From the NCBI GenBank assembly GCA_043758125.1, contig JAYVOC010000282.1, positions 1-6,106 of the forward strand: a DNA stretch of 6,106 nt, given 5' to 3'. The notes beneath the pieces are model-generated. The model was given only the letters and a program-made list of their open reading frames with translations, was not told the DNA's origin and made no database searches. Every line of letters starts with the position of its first letter. Position 1 is the first letter of the stretch. Shown in pieces: positions 6,064 to 6,106 of this stretch. The position numbers and the translations under genes were made by a program. The stretch comes from JANXSD01 sp043758125 (lineage in GTDB: Bacteria; Bacteroidota; Bacteroidia; AKYH767-A; OLB10).

Positions 6064-6106
6064 AAGGAATTTGTTAGATGATTTTACATTATTACAACAT
6101 AGTTGT

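Overview
This 6.1 kb AT-rich chromosomal stretch most likely comes from a member of the Bacteroidota. Every gene lies on the minus strand. The evidence for the phylum is: exact TAnnTTTG -7 promoter boxes in front of three transcription units, no recognisable Shine-Dalgarno sequences, protein families whose style is typical of the phylum (a lipoprotein with an N-terminal Big_5 domain, an M1 aminopeptidase with the SEPYGASDWWPCK signature, a membrane-anchored cytochrome c with an N-terminal four-helix module), and strong A/T codon bias. I saw no mobile element, CRISPR array, tRNA, rRNA or phage gene. It reads as ordinary core chromosome.

Layout in the direction of transcription (high to low coordinates). 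Unit 1 (6063 to 4177) is a four-helix membrane protein with a C-terminal monohaem cytochrome c domain, followed 6 bases later by the ribosome-associated GTPase hflX. A 187-base gap carries a promoter, a short direct repeat and a small hairpin beside a run of six G. Unit 2 (about 4067 to 3294) is a comF-type phosphoribosyltransferase with an N-terminal zinc-binding segment. Unit 3 (about 3270 to 682) is a tight three-gene operon: free methionine-(R)-sulfoxide reductase (msrC/fRMsr), a 544-residue lipoprotein of unknown function joined to it by a GTGA stop/start overlap, and a RidA-family protein closest in style to 2-aminomuconate deaminase. Unit 4 (539 to the window edge) is the first 179 codons of a secreted M1-family metallopeptidase, which has no other coding trace in the window because it runs off the end.

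Functionally the window mixes housekeeping and stress roles: ribosome rescue (HflX), repair of oxidised free methionine (fRMsr), removal of reactive enamine or aminomuconate intermediates (RidA family), a periplasm-facing redox carrier (cytochrome c), and envelope or secreted proteins. No single pathway ties them together. The most useful corrections to a naive ORF call are the start sites. Three genes use GTG or TTG (the lipoprotein, comF, hflX), and two others (ridA-like and cytochrome c) should start at internal ATG codons. I did not find convincing evidence of a novel system. The least understood gene is the lipoprotein, which carries two matching D-x-N-x-N-x3-D loops.
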